Source: Cyclobacteriaceae bacterium (lineage in GTDB: Bacteria > Bacteroidota > Bacteroidia > Cytophagales > Cyclobacteriaceae). From it: a stretch of DNA of 63,230 bases. The stretch covers positions 1-63,230 of the forward strand of contig JAKISE010000007.1 in assembly GCA_021648745.1 (NCBI GenBank), read 5' to 3'. This document shows, piece by piece, positions 53,177 to 62,141 of the stretch. Under the pieces are notes generated by a model. That model did no database searches, was not told the origin of the DNA, and saw only the letters and a program-made list of their open reading frames with translations. A program made the translations under genes and the position numbers. Each line of letters begins with the position of its first letter. The first letter of the stretch is position 1.

Positions 53177-54575
53177 TTTCATTCGCTTTTTGCATTATTT
53201 TTAAGTAGGTAGCCTTGTGTTTCTGCTTTTTTTCATAGTTTACTAAAGCTGGTTTTAGCAGAGATAACAATTTTTCTTGTTTAGTATTAAGTTCGTCATA
53301 AATCAATTGAGACTGTGCGCTAACGCCAGATGGAATAGGTTGGCTAACGCCAAATTGGCCAATTAGGATACTATAGAATTTTATGATTCGGTAAGCAGGC
53401 AGTTTAATATAGCTTATTAAATCTTGATGAGATTGGTTTTCAATAATAGTAGATGTAGCTGCTGTTAAAAGTCTCTGCTCAAAAAGCAAACCAGCGTGGT
53501 GCCACTCTCCTTTAATTATAAATCTATGATCGAGTTCAAGTTCAAAAGGCATATGATGAGAATTTGCACCCCCAATATTCATTGCAAAGGAATTTCTGGT
53601 ATACAAACTACCTTCCAAAGAAAAGTCGTGTTGTTGAAAGCCTTTTCTAATTAGCTCCCAATCATACAGGTCCGCATGGCTTTCTTCATCAAAGCTATAA
53701 TCATATTTATATTGTCCGTTCAAGGCCATATTATGTATGGTGGAGGCAGCGAGGGAAGGCAGTAGCGGGTTTCTTAGCAAATCAGGTATGTCATTTCTAA
53801 GCCTTAGAATTACCCCATTAGGAGCAATGGTTTTTATAAATTCATCAATACCAATTAAGACCAAGCCTTTCTCATGGTCAATAAAAATTACGGAAATCAC
53901 ACTTTCTTTTATATAAATACTACCTAAATGAGTTGTAACGTTTGGCAGTTCTTTAAATATAGAAAAGTAGGAATCGTCTTTAGAGTTTGTGCTAAAAGCA
54001 ATAATATCGCCTGATTCATACTGGTATTTATGATAGGCTAAGGAATGGTCAGTGGTCATTTCTTTTGGTGAATTCCACTGCAAATGATTGCCTTGAGATT
54101 GGATTAAAGCTGATTCAAAGGCCAGTCTTCCTTCAATAATAAATTGAAATAATCGTTCACTGGCATAATCTGAAGACGGATCCCAATACCGGCTTTGGTA
54201 TTTTACAAGCTTTCGCCAAGTAGCAACATCTTCTTCAAATTCATGAATAGTGCCAGGCACTAAAGATACTAGGGCAGAAAGTTGGTTAACTTGTTGGTTG
54301 ATGCTGTCAAGTATTGGGTGGTCAGGCTCTGTTAGTTCCAATAAGAGCCTATCTAATTGTTTTTTCAACAATTCACGCTGCTTATTATATTCAACAATTT
54401 GATTTTGCTTGCCAGTAGTCCTGTATTTCACAAGGGTTTGAGCATACTTTCCCCACCATCTTTCGTAGGAAGATAACCCATCCTTTTCTGGCACATGAAT
54501 AGAATTTTTATTATCAGGAATAGCAAGCAGAGCAAACAGAATAAATATAACAAAGAATTTATAAAATAATTTCAT
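53151..54575 (-). CDS. YiiX-like papain-fold protein, catalytic Cys replaced
   Basis: A 474-aa exported protein. The signal peptide is at 1-20, then a helical region (35-180), then a domain like the permuted papain-fold YiiX/NlpC-P60 group: YESGDIIAFSTNS (187-197), TTHLGSIYI with the candidate catalytic His216, and YDYSFDEESHADLYDWEL (291-308). In active members the last motif reads YCSEL; here Asp305 replaces the Cys. If the alignment is right the protein cannot be a thiol hydrolase and may bind ligand only. It is convergent with the methyltransferase gene. Confidence 0.65.
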   Translation of the reverse strand: MKLFYKFFVIFILFALLAIPDNKNSIHVPEKDGLSSYERWWGKYAQTLVKYRTTGKQNQIVEYNKQRELLKKQLDRLLLELTEPDHPILDSINQQVNQLSALVSLVPGTIHEFEEDVATWRKLVKYQSRYWDPSSDYASERLFQFIIEGRLAFESALIQSQGNHLQWNSPKEMTTDHSLAYHKYQYESGDIIAFSTNSKDDSYFSIFKELPNVTTHLGSIYIKESVISVIFIDHEKGLVLIGIDEFIKTIAPNGVILRLRNDIPDLLRNPLLPSLAASTIHNMALNGQYKYDYSFDEESHADLYDWELIRKGFQQHDFSLEGSLYTRNSFAMNIGGANSHHMPFELELDHRFIIKGEWHHAGLLFEQRLLTAATSTIIENQSHQDLISYIKLPAYRIIKFYSILIGQFGVSQPIPSGVSAQSQLIYDELNTKQEKLLSLLKPALVNYEKKQKHKATYLKIMQKANEIMAEQKGN

Positions 54576-54753
54576 GCCTTGAATTGGTTCGAGCGTAATT
54601 TACAAAAATGTTTTTTAGTGTACAAAGAGAGTTTGATAGGATTGAAATAGAAGTTGAATAATAGGCAGGTATTACTATTCTGTTATTTTATTGACAAATA
54701 AATGATATTGTTTCAACAATCTTCAGTTGTATTTTTTTAATGTTTAAAATCTT

Positions 54754-54771
54754 ATTATTATCGAGAATAAT
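54754..54771. promoter_or_regulatory. Palindrome upstream of the PAS kinase gene
   Basis: ATTATTATCGAGAATAAT is palindromic at 16 of 18 positions around TCGA and lies 27 bp before ATG 54799. It could be an operator. No -7 box is evident. Confidence 0.35.
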
Positions 54772-54798
54772 AGTTGCTATATAATTATTAATTTTTTT

Positions 54799-57381
54799 AT
54801 GAAGACAAAAGTTTGGAAAAAGACTTCTATTGAGGCTAACATTTTTTATAACCAACCAACGGGAGTTCTAGCCTTTAATTTCAAGTTCGAAATTATAATT
54901 TGCAATAACTCATTTTTGCAAAAAGCGGGGAAACGAGAATCTGAATTTAAGGGAATTAATTTATTTGACGTAGTTAAATTTGATGAGAATAAGTCTTCAA
55001 TTAAAAGTCAAATACTTGCTGGAGAAAATTTTAAAAATTTTATAAACATTGGAAAAAAACGCTTTGAGGTAGATTTAACTCCACTTTGGGAAGATGCAAA
55101 AGTAGTTGGGGGAACAATTTCTTTAGGAGAAGAAATTTTAGGAAATCCAAAACTAAACTACCTTTCAAAAACGGGTTTTAAATCAGTGATTGAAAATGCT
55201 CCAATGACGATTATGATCTTTAGAAAAGATGGTTCGATATTTTTCACGAATCAATATTATCGTGATTTGTGGGGATTATCCGATAAGGAACTTTACCTCA
55301 TTCATGAGTACTATAATATTTTTGACGACAAACAACTGAATAATCAGGCCATTGGCCCTTATCTAAAGAAAGCATTTGATGGGAATTACGTTGAGATCCC
55401 TGTTGTTAACTATGTTTTGGATTATTCCGGGTTAGGGCGTAAGGATGGAACAAGTAATAAGAATTGGCTTTTAGGCTATTTTTTTCCTATAGAAATTACC
55501 GAGAACAAAGAAAGCCTTGTGGCACTAATTTTTACAGAAATTACTAGGCAAGTAGAGGCTGAGCAGGCTTTCAAATTAAGCCAAGAACGGTTGGAACTTG
55601 CTCTAGAAGGGGGAGAGCTAGGTATTTGGGACTGGGATTTGGAAAATAATTCAATGGTTTATAATAGGCAATGGGCTAAAATTTTGGGCTATGAGCTGGA
55701 TGAAATTGATATGTTCTCTTGGACAGGCCTTGTGCACTCAGATGACCTAGACTGGGTTGAAGAAAAACTAAATAAGCATATTGCGAATAAAACAGATTCC
55801 TACTTTGCAGAATATAGAGTTAAAAGTAAAACAGGGGAGTGGAAATGGATTTTAGATCGGGGGAAAGTTGTAGAATTTACAAGGGATGGGAAAGCCAAAA
55901 GAATTGCAGGTACACATTTAGACATAACTTCTAAAAAGCAAAGTGAAGTAGTTTTAAAAGCCAGTGAAGAGAGATACCGAAACCTTATAGATAATTTACC
56001 AATTGGTGTGGCCATTGTTCAAGAAGACGAAATTATTTTTGCTAATAGAGAGCTGTACACAATTGTAAAGGCGGAGAAAGAAAGCGAATTAATAGGTTTA
56101 CAGGCGTCAAAGTGTTTTTTAAACCCTGACGGTTATCATAATAAAGTCAATCAAATTCTTCGCAGTGGCAAGTCAGAGCCGTCAGATGAGGTTAGAATCA
56201 AAGATTTAAAAGGAAATTCTAGGTGTGTAGAAATCACATCAATCCCTGTTACACACAACGGCAAGCCTGCAGTTCAGTCTATTATAAAAGATATTCAACT
56301 GCGTAAAGATATAGAGGGTCAAACTCAAAAGGCAGAAAAACTATTGAGCCAACTTTTTGAAAATGCCCCTATGGGTATTGTAATGCTAGGGTTTGATGAT
56401 GAAATTTTAAAAATTAATAAGGGGTTTGAACAAATGTTTGGCTATACCTCTGAAGAATCAGTGGGTCGATATATTAACGACATAATTGTGCCTGATAACT
56501 TGGCTCAGGAAGGATTTGAACTTAGCAAAGATTCTGTTAAAGGAAAAATTACATACACCGAAACACAAAGAGTAAGCAAGTCCAATGAATTACTGCCTGT
56601 AATGATTCATACATTACCTGTAATTCATGAAGGGCAGCGTTTAGGTGTATATGGTATTTACATTGATCTACGTAAGAGAATAAGAGTAGAAGAAGAGCTA
56701 AAAATCAGAAACCTTGAGCTTGATAATTTTGTGTATAAGGTTTCTCACGATTTGAGATCACCACTGGCTTCTATATTGGGCCTAATTAATTTAGTAAAAC
56801 TTGAAGGTGATTTTCAGGATAGTTTCGAGTATTTAAAATTAATGGAAAATCAAGTTCATAAACTAGATCACTTCATTCATGATGTGTTGAGTCATTCTAA
56901 AAACCTTAAAATGTCTATAGTTGCTTCCCCTATAGATTTTAAAGACGTAGTTGATAAGTGCATTTCTGATTTGAGTTATTTAGATGGATTTGAAGATGTT
57001 AGAAAAAAGGTTACCGTTAAAGGAGGAGGTTTTTTAAGTGATAAGTGGAGGATAAACGAAATGTTTAGGAACTTACTTGCTAACTCTATAAAGTATAAAG
57101 ACAGAAGTAAAGATGATAATAAATTAAATGTTTTTGTGGATTCTTCACCTAATGGTTGCAAAATAATTATTTCTGATAACGGCATTGGAATTGTGAAAGA
57201 AAGCGTTTCTCGTGTTTTTGAAATGTTCTATAGAGCTACAGACACTTCTAAGGGGTCTGGAATTGGACTGTATATAGTAAAAAATGCTACTGAAAAATTG
57301 GGAGGGACAATTGCTTTAGAAAGCAAGTTTGGAGTAGGAACAACCTTTACAATAGAATTGCCAAATTTGCCGATTGATTAA
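54799..57381 (+). CDS. Multi-PAS sensor histidine kinase
   Basis: An 860-aa soluble kinase with no membrane segment. There are about five PAS/PAC units: 15-110, 130-255, 265-385 (WDWDLENNSMVYNRQWAKILGY, with a PAC end GTHLDITSKK), 390-510 and 515-640 (MLGFDDEILKINKGFEQMFGYT). The HisKA box has H650 (KVSHDLRSPLAS). The ATPase domain has the N-box FRNLLANSIKYKD, G1 DNGIGI and G2 GSGIGLYI. It senses a cytoplasmic or diffusible signal. No regulator is adjacent. Confidence 0.93.
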   Translation: MKTKVWKKTSIEANIFYNQPTGVLAFNFKFEIIICNNSFLQKAGKRESEFKGINLFDVVKFDENKSSIKSQILAGENFKNFINIGKKRFEVDLTPLWEDAKVVGGTISLGEEILGNPKLNYLSKTGFKSVIENAPMTIMIFRKDGSIFFTNQYYRDLWGLSDKELYLIHEYYNIFDDKQLNNQAIGPYLKKAFDGNYVEIPVVNYVLDYSGLGRKDGTSNKNWLLGYFFPIEITENKESLVALIFTEITRQVEAEQAFKLSQERLELALEGGELGIWDWDLENNSMVYNRQWAKILGYELDEIDMFSWTGLVHSDDLDWVEEKLNKHIANKTDSYFAEYRVKSKTGEWKWILDRGKVVEFTRDGKAKRIAGTHLDITSKKQSEVVLKASEERYRNLIDNLPIGVAIVQEDEIIFANRELYTIVKAEKESELIGLQASKCFLNPDGYHNKVNQILRSGKSEPSDEVRIKDLKGNSRCVEITSIPVTHNGKPAVQSIIKDIQLRKDIEGQTQKAEKLLSQLFENAPMGIVMLGFDDEILKINKGFEQMFGYTSEESVGRYINDIIVPDNLAQEGFELSKDSVKGKITYTETQRVSKSNELLPVMIHTLPVIHEGQRLGVYGIYIDLRKRIRVEEELKIRNLELDNFVYKVSHDLRSPLASILGLINLVKLEGDFQDSFEYLKLMENQVHKLDHFIHDVLSHSKNLKMSIVASPIDFKDVVDKCISDLSYLDGFEDVRKKVTVKGGGFLSDKWRINEMFRNLLANSIKYKDRSKDDNKLNVFVDSSPNGCKIIISDNGIGIVKESVSRVFEMFYRATDTSKGSGIGLYIVKNATEKLGGTIALESKFGVGTTFTIELPNLPID

Positions 57382-57392
57382 TTGTCAATTAT

Positions 57393-57524
57393 TTATTGCT
57401 TGCCTATAAAATTCCAAACAGCTAAAAAAGGATAAATTTTAATTGCTTTGTGCAGGTTAAACCTTCGAAATGGCATTTTTAACACTGAATAACTGCTCTT
57501 TCTTTTTTCTGTTAAAACTTTTAA
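57393..57524 (-). pseudogene. Possible C-terminal gene fragment cut by the mobile element
   Basis: A 43-codon minus-strand frame ends KAIKIYPFLAVWNFIGKQ and a stop, with a basic MPFRRFNLHK before it. It reads like a protein C-terminus but has no proper start. Joining the DNA across the element adds only six or seven codons before a stop, so the rest of the gene must have been lost earlier. I recognise no family. Confidence 0.3.
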
Positions 57525-57785
57525 ACCTGAGTTCGACCTAAGGAATGCTGCCAGAAAATAAGATAGTAGGTGAGATTTTGGAAATAAAAAGTGAAAAAAT
57601 AATGGATTATTTTAAGATTTTTATTACTAAAAGATTGCCTGCTAGATATTTTCCCTTGGGCTTTAGTGAAATTTCCCTAAACTTCCTCAAATTTATTTGA
57701 ATTAACTCGTTAGTCCTACATAAATTTGAGTCGTTTATGAAATTTTCACTTAAAGCTGACAGTATTCCTTAGGTCGAACTCAGGT
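57525..57785 (+). mobile_element. 261-bp non-autonomous structured element, copy 2
   Basis: It starts ACCTGAGTTCGACCTAAGG and ends in the inverse CCTTAGGTCGAACTCAGGT. TTTAA is duplicated at 57520-57524 and 57786-57790. It lies in the same orientation as copy 1. Where the two copies differ in stems the partner base differs too: GGGAT/ATCCC is GACCT/AGGTC here, and CTTA.ATTTT is CTCAAATTTA paired with TAAATTTGAG. The loops GATTGCCTGCTAGATATTTT and CGTTAGTCCTACA are the same. It has no transposase. Confidence 0.9.
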
Positions 57786-57812
57786 TTTAAGCTAATTTTA
57801 TTTTTTTAGCCA

Positions 57813-58385
57813 ATGCCAACCACAAACAAGTACAAATTTTTATTTATAAACTTAGCAAAGGGTTTTTCTTGGTTTATGGTATTGCTCTTACTATTCATTT
57901 ATTTTAAAGATAGCATCAGTTTTCAAGCTGACAGCGGTTTAATGAAGTACGGGAATAGCCCGATAACAGTATTTTTAATCTACTCAGTTTCTGAAATTAT
58001 AGTTGGTATCCTGCCGCCAGAATTATTTATGATGTGGTCGTTGGAGTTGGCCCAATACAGAAATTATATTGCAGATTTAGCTCTTTTAGCAATCATTTCT
58101 TACGCTGCTGGCACGGTTTCTTACTTGTTTGGAAGGTATTTCAATAGCACTGTTTTATACCGTTATTTGAGAAAAAAATATTTAAGAAAATACGAAGAAA
58201 ATTTTAACAAATACGGAGGCTTCTTGCTAATTGTTGCTGCTGTTACTCCTGTGCCTTATTCAGCAATTTGTGCATTGGTGGGATCGGTAAAATACCCGTT
58301 AAAAAAATTCTTATTAATTACCCTTTTTCGATTTGCTCGTTTTGGCGTGTATGGGTATTTTGTTTGGAGGGCCAGCCTACTTTAA
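57813..58385 (+). CDS. DedA/VTT-like membrane protein
   Basis: A 190-aa protein with about five hydrophobic segments. The core fits the SNARE-associated/VTT (DedA, YqaA) fold: GILPPELFMMWSLE, GTVSYLFGRYF, then NKYGGFLLIVAAVTPVPYSAICALVGSVKYPLKKF with the re-entrant Pro motif, and RFARFGVYGYF. Such proteins act in lipid flipping or proton-driven transport. It starts 27 bp after copy 2 of the mobile element and may be expressed from it. It converges with the cysteine desulfurase gene, 3 bp apart. Confidence 0.82.
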   Translation: MPTTNKYKFLFINLAKGFSWFMVLLLLFIYFKDSISFQADSGLMKYGNSPITVFLIYSVSEIIVGILPPELFMMWSLELAQYRNYIADLALLAIISYAAGTVSYLFGRYFNSTVLYRYLRKKYLRKYEENFNKYGGFLLIVAAVTPVPYSAICALVGSVKYPLKKFLLITLFRFARFGVYGYFVWRASLL

Positions 58386-58388
58386 ACC

Positions 58389-59525
58389 TTAGCTATTAAC
58401 TATTTCTGCTATTGTTTTAATGCCGTAATCAAGTTCTTTAATAGTTGTGAACTTGCTAAAACTCAATCTTAAATTATTGGCTTTGCCTTCATTTTTTAAA
58501 AGAACGGCTGTAACGTGAGAACCTTCTGATGCACCACTGGAGCAAGCGCTTCCTTCAGACACAAAAACACCTTTTAAATCGAGATTAAACAATAAGGTAT
58601 CATTATAATCGCCTGGTAAACCTATATTAATAATATTTGGTAAACTTAGACTTAGATTGGCAGAGTTTCCAATAAAACTAATGTCGGGAATTGAATTTTT
58701 AAGCATATCAATAGCATATTCTTTAAGCCTTAATAAATGCTGTTGGTGCTTTTTTTCCTCCTTAAAAGATACTTCATAAGCCTTACTCATACCTATTATG
58801 CCACTCCCATTTTCTGTTCCAGCCCTTATACTCCGTTCTTGGGCTCCACCGTGCAAAAAGGGTTCTAGCTTTGCAGTTTTTGAGTTTGTATAAATAAAAC
58901 CAATTCCTTTAGGGCCATGCACCTTATGAGCAGATGCAGAGGCATAATCTATAGGTAGTTTATTCAGCGAAATTGGCAAATGACCGAGCGTTTGAACCAT
59001 ATCTGTGTGAAATAGTGCCTTATTATTACGACACAAATTTCCAACTGATATAAGGTCTAACATATTCCCTATTTCATTATTTCCATGCATTAGAGATACT
59101 AATGTTGGTATATGTTCTTGGAGTAAATGCTCTAGTTCTTCTAAACTAATATCACCTTGCTTGTTTAAGGAAACAAAAACAACTTCAACTTCAGTATTGT
59201 TTTGAACCCACTCCAACGAATCTAAAATCGAGTGATGCTCAATAGGAGATGAAATTATTCTACTTACCTTACCACTTAGAGCAATGGATTTTAAAACAGC
59301 ATTATTGGCTTCGGTACCACCAGATGTAAATATGATTTCCTTATCCTTACAATCAACAATTGAGGCAATATTTTTACGTGCTTTTTCAATTTCTACCCGA
59401 GCTTCTCTACCTTTTGCATGTACCGATGAAGGATTACCATAATGTGATTTCATAAAGGCTGAAACAGCTGAAATAACTTCAGCATCAAGAGGAGTGGTAG
59501 CCGCATTATCCAGGTAAACCTGCAC
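58389..59525 (-). CDS. Cysteine desulfurase (NifS/IscS type)
   Basis: A 378-aa PLP enzyme that takes sulphur from cysteine for iron-sulphur clusters and thio-tRNA. YLDNAATTPLD opens it, the PLP Lys is in SASAHKVHGPKG, and the sulphur-carrying Cys328 is in SEGSACSSG with a long following loop (SSGASEGSH), as in class I enzymes. It lies 1 bp after glmM on the same strand, so they are co-transcribed. Confidence 0.93.
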   Translation of the reverse strand: MQVYLDNAATTPLDAEVISAVSAFMKSHYGNPSSVHAKGREARVEIEKARKNIASIVDCKDKEIIFTSGGTEANNAVLKSIALSGKVSRIISSPIEHHSILDSLEWVQNNTEVEVVFVSLNKQGDISLEELEHLLQEHIPTLVSLMHGNNEIGNMLDLISVGNLCRNNKALFHTDMVQTLGHLPISLNKLPIDYASASAHKVHGPKGIGFIYTNSKTAKLEPFLHGGAQERSIRAGTENGSGIIGMSKAYEVSFKEEKKHQQHLLRLKEYAIDMLKNSIPDISFIGNSANLSLSLPNIINIGLPGDYNDTLLFNLDLKGVFVSEGSACSSGASEGSHVTAVLLKNEGKANNLRLSFSKFTTIKELDYGIKTIAEIVNS

Positions 59526-59526
59526 G

Positions 59527-60912
59527 TTAGTTTTGGGTTATTTCGTGTATGTCGTGTATGATTTTATTGGCTAAATTAGCTGCTGTTGTTTCAGAATCGG
59601 CCTCTGCATATATTCTAATAATGGGCTCTGTGTTAGATTTTCTCAGGTGAACCCACTGCTTGTCAAACTCAATTTTTACACCATCAATTGTGTTAATTGG
59701 TTGAGATTTATATTTTTTTTCAATTTCAGTAAGAACATCACTTACATTAATTGAGGGTCTTAGTTCAATTTTGTTTTTAGAAATATAATAGGAAGGATAA
59801 CTAGCTCTTAACTGTGCACAACTTTTATTAGATTTTGCTAAATGAGTTAAAAATAGTGCTATTCCAACGAGGGCATCTCTACCATAATGCAGCTCAGGGT
59901 AAATTACGCCTCCGTTACCTTCTCCTCCTATAATAGCATTTGTTTCTTTCATTTTAGTAACCACATTCACTTCTCCTACTGCAGAAGCAGCATAACTCCC
60001 TTCATGTTTTTCGGTTACATCTCTTAGGGCTCTAGTAGAAGATAAATTTGATACGGTATTACCAGGTGTCTTACTCAATACATAGTCTGAAATAGCCACT
60101 AAAGTATATTCTTCACCAAACATAGAGCCGTCTTCATTTACAAAGGCAAGTCGATCAACATCAGGATCTACAACGATGCCTAGGTCATAATGATTTTTTT
60201 CAACCTCAGAACTTATGGAGGTTAAATTCTCTGGTAATGGCTCAGGGTTATGAGGAAAATTTCCATTCGGTTTACAATAAAGCTCAATAATGTTGTTAAC
60301 ACCCAACGCTTTTAGTAATTGAGGCACTGCAAATCCGCCAGAAGAATTAACTCCATCTACTACAATTTTAAAATTGCGAGCCTTAATAGCCGCTATATCT
60401 ACCAAAGGTAGTTTTAGAATTTTCTGAATATGGAAGTCTAAATAGCTATCGTTCGTTTCAATTTTGCCTAATTTATTCACTTTCGCAAATTCAAAGGATT
60501 CAGATTCTGCTAGTTCTAAAATTTTAGCACCATCGTTTGCTGAAACAAATTCTCCCTCTGAATTTAACAATTTAAGAGCATTCCATTCAACAGGGTTATG
60601 ACTAGCTGTAATAATTATACCGCCACAAGCTTTTTCTTTTGGCACAGCCATTTCTACGGTAGGGGTAGTTGATAACCCAAGGTCAATAACATGGATGCCA
60701 AGCCCTGATAAAGTTGAAGCAATAAGCTGGCTTACCATAGGGCCTGAAGGCCTAGCATCTCTACCAATTATTATAGTTTTTGAACTATGATGTTGAGTTG
60801 CCCAAGTGCCAAAGGCTGCTGCAAATTTTACAACATCGATGGGTGTAAGGTTTTCTCCGGTTTGGCCGCCAATAGTGCCTCTGATACCAGAAATTGATTT
60901 GATTAATGTCAT
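59527..60912 (-). CDS. glmM: Phosphoglucosamine mutase
   Basis: A 461-aa alpha-D-phosphohexomutase. The phosphoserine is S104 in ITASHNPVEW, the metal loop is DPDVDRLAF, the sugar loop is GGEGNGGVIYP, and the phosphate loop is LRKSNTEPIIRIY. These fit GlmM, which makes glucosamine-1-phosphate for peptidoglycan and LPS; a phosphomannomutase role cannot be excluded. It is the first gene before the desulfurase gene. Confidence 0.9.
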   Translation of the reverse strand: MTLIKSISGIRGTIGGQTGENLTPIDVVKFAAAFGTWATQHHSSKTIIIGRDARPSGPMVSQLIASTLSGLGIHVIDLGLSTTPTVEMAVPKEKACGGIIITASHNPVEWNALKLLNSEGEFVSANDGAKILELAESESFEFAKVNKLGKIETNDSYLDFHIQKILKLPLVDIAAIKARNFKIVVDGVNSSGGFAVPQLLKALGVNNIIELYCKPNGNFPHNPEPLPENLTSISSEVEKNHYDLGIVVDPDVDRLAFVNEDGSMFGEEYTLVAISDYVLSKTPGNTVSNLSSTRALRDVTEKHEGSYAASAVGEVNVVTKMKETNAIIGGEGNGGVIYPELHYGRDALVGIALFLTHLAKSNKSCAQLRASYPSYYISKNKIELRPSINVSDVLTEIEKKYKSQPINTIDGVKIEFDKQWVHLRKSNTEPIIRIYAEADSETTAANLANKIIHDIHEITQN

Positions 60913-60932
60913 TTGTTTATTACAATTGATTG

Positions 60933-60940
60933 CAAAGATA
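60933..60940 (-). promoter_or_regulatory. -7 box TATCTTTG for glmM
   Basis: Minus-strand TATCTTTG followed by CAATC lies 20 bp upstream of ATG 60912 and fits TAnnTTTG. Confidence 0.6.
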
Positions 60941-60989
60941 ATGATATGGTTTCATCATCTTAAAATATTTTTTTGAGAAATGGGGAGTA

Positions 60990-61226
60990 CTACCTGAAGG
61001 AAGAAACCGCGTTGTGAACTACGTTATTTTCATTGTCACAATCGCCTTTTCCATCTTCGTCAGAAGTGCGTCCGCAATATCCACAAGGAGCACCGGGCTC
61101 TTTTACTAGAAATGGGTTTTGAGAAGCACACGTTCCTTTAAATTTGCCATCTTTTTTAAGCAATATTCTAACAGACATAAGCATAAAGAAAATAGCAATA
61201 AATCCGATAACAATTAATGTAGTCAT
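60990..61226 (-). CDS. Small membrane protein with Cys-rich tail
   Basis: A 78-aa protein with one N-terminal membrane segment (LIVIGFIAIFFMLMSVRILL), a basic patch and a Cys-containing tail: GTCASQNPFL, then APCGYCGRTSDEDGKGDC. The four Cys could bind a metal or form disulphides. ATG 61226 is chosen over a TTG at 61256 that lies upstream of its -7 box. Similar short membrane or secreted proteins with Cys tails occur in Bacteroidetes; function is unknown. It shares an interlocked promoter with mazG. Confidence 0.7.
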   Translation of the reverse strand: MTTLIVIGFIAIFFMLMSVRILLKKDGKFKGTCASQNPFLVKEPGAPCGYCGRTSDEDGKGDCDNENNVVHNAVSSFR

Positions 61227-61234
61227 AATATGAA

Positions 61235-61252
61235 TATCTTTGTGCAAAGATA
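61235..61252. promoter_or_regulatory. Interlocked divergent -7 boxes for the Cys-tail gene and mazG
   Basis: TATCTTTGTGCAAAGATA holds a plus box (61235-61242, towards mazG) and a minus box (61252-61245, towards the small membrane protein), 2 bp apart. It has the same layout as 28341-28358. Confidence 0.65.
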
Positions 61253-61294
61253 ACACAATTGGTTATTGAATTGTTCAATTTTTCTACCATAAAT

Positions 61295-62113
61295 ATGAGT
61301 AACAATAGTGTACCTGCAGACCTCCGAAGACAAAAAAAGTTAGAGTCTTTTGACAAATTGCTCACCATTATGGATGAATTACGAGCTTTTTGCCCATGGG
61401 ATAAGAAGCAGACTATGAGCTCTCTTCGGTATTTAACGCTTGAAGAAGTGTATGAGCTTTCGGAGGCCATTTTGAAAAATGACACTGATGAAATAAAGAA
61501 AGAATTAGGGGATTTATTTTTGCACCTTGTTTTCTATTCAAAAATAGCTTCTGAAAGTAGCGAGTTTGATATTGCTGATGTGCTTGACTCTATTGCCGAG
61601 AAACTTGTTCATCGACATCCGCATATTTATGGAAATATTGAGGTTAAAGATGAAACTGAAGTAAGCGAGAATTGGGAAAAACTCAAGTTAAAAGAGGGAG
61701 GAAACAAAACAGTTTTAGGAGGTGTACCCAATTCATTACCTGCAATGGTAAAAGCCATGCGCATACAAGAAAAAGTGAAAGGTGTTGGATTTGATTGGGA
61801 AGTTAAAGAGCAAGTTTGGGACAAAGTTGAAGAAGAACTAAGCGAGTTTAAAACGGAATTTAATATAGAAACCAATAAACCGATTGACATTGATGCGGCT
61901 GAAAGTGAATTTGGAGATTTGATTTTTTCATTGATAAATTATGCTCGTTTTGTTGGCATAAATCCTGAGGATGCTCTTGAAAGGACAAACAAAAAATTTG
62001 TTAAACGATTTACTTATTTAGAAACGGAAGCTAAAAAGGATGGATTGTTTATTGCAGATATGAGTCTTGCGGAGATGGACAAATACTGGGAAGAAGCTAA
62101 AACAAAAAAATAG
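61295..62113 (+). CDS. mazG: Nucleoside triphosphate pyrophosphohydrolase MazG
   Basis: A 272-aa MazG with two MazG folds. The first has the full Mg2+-binding motif EEVYELSEAI..EIKKELGDLFL (ExxE and ExxD) and the preceding CPWDKKQT. The second, weaker one is near EEELSEFKTEF..AESEFGDLIF. It hydrolyses NTPs to NMP and pyrophosphate, cleaning up damaged nucleotides and lowering alarmone levels in some bacteria. ATG 61295 is preferred over an in-frame TTG at 61259, because family members start close to this point. Confidence 0.93.
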   Translation: MSNNSVPADLRRQKKLESFDKLLTIMDELRAFCPWDKKQTMSSLRYLTLEEVYELSEAILKNDTDEIKKELGDLFLHLVFYSKIASESSEFDIADVLDSIAEKLVHRHPHIYGNIEVKDETEVSENWEKLKLKEGGNKTVLGGVPNSLPAMVKAMRIQEKVKGVGFDWEVKEQVWDKVEEELSEFKTEFNIETNKPIDIDAAESEFGDLIFSLINYARFVGINPEDALERTNKKFVKRFTYLETEAKKDGLFIADMSLAEMDKYWEEAKTKK

Positions 62114-62131
62114 GGCTCCAAACGAAGCCCT
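62112..62131. terminator. Hairpin between convergent mazG and zinc-ribbon gene
   Basis: AGGGCT (62112-62117) and AGCCCT (62126-62131) form a 6-bp stem with an 8-nt loop, with seven A before it on the plus strand. It would act best as a terminator for the minus-strand gene at 62142, whose transcript continues into the T-run. Confidence 0.55.
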
Positions 62132-62141
62132 CTGTTAACTT

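Larger units (their letters stand above)
57382..57812. other. Intergenic gap holding a gene fragment and mobile-element copy 2
   Basis: It holds the minus-strand fragment 57393-57524, the element 57525-57785 and 27 bp before the DedA-like gene. Inside the element, plus-strand TAAATTTG (57721-57728) is a possible -7 box that could drive the DedA-like gene; copy 1 lacks it. Confidence 0.6.
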
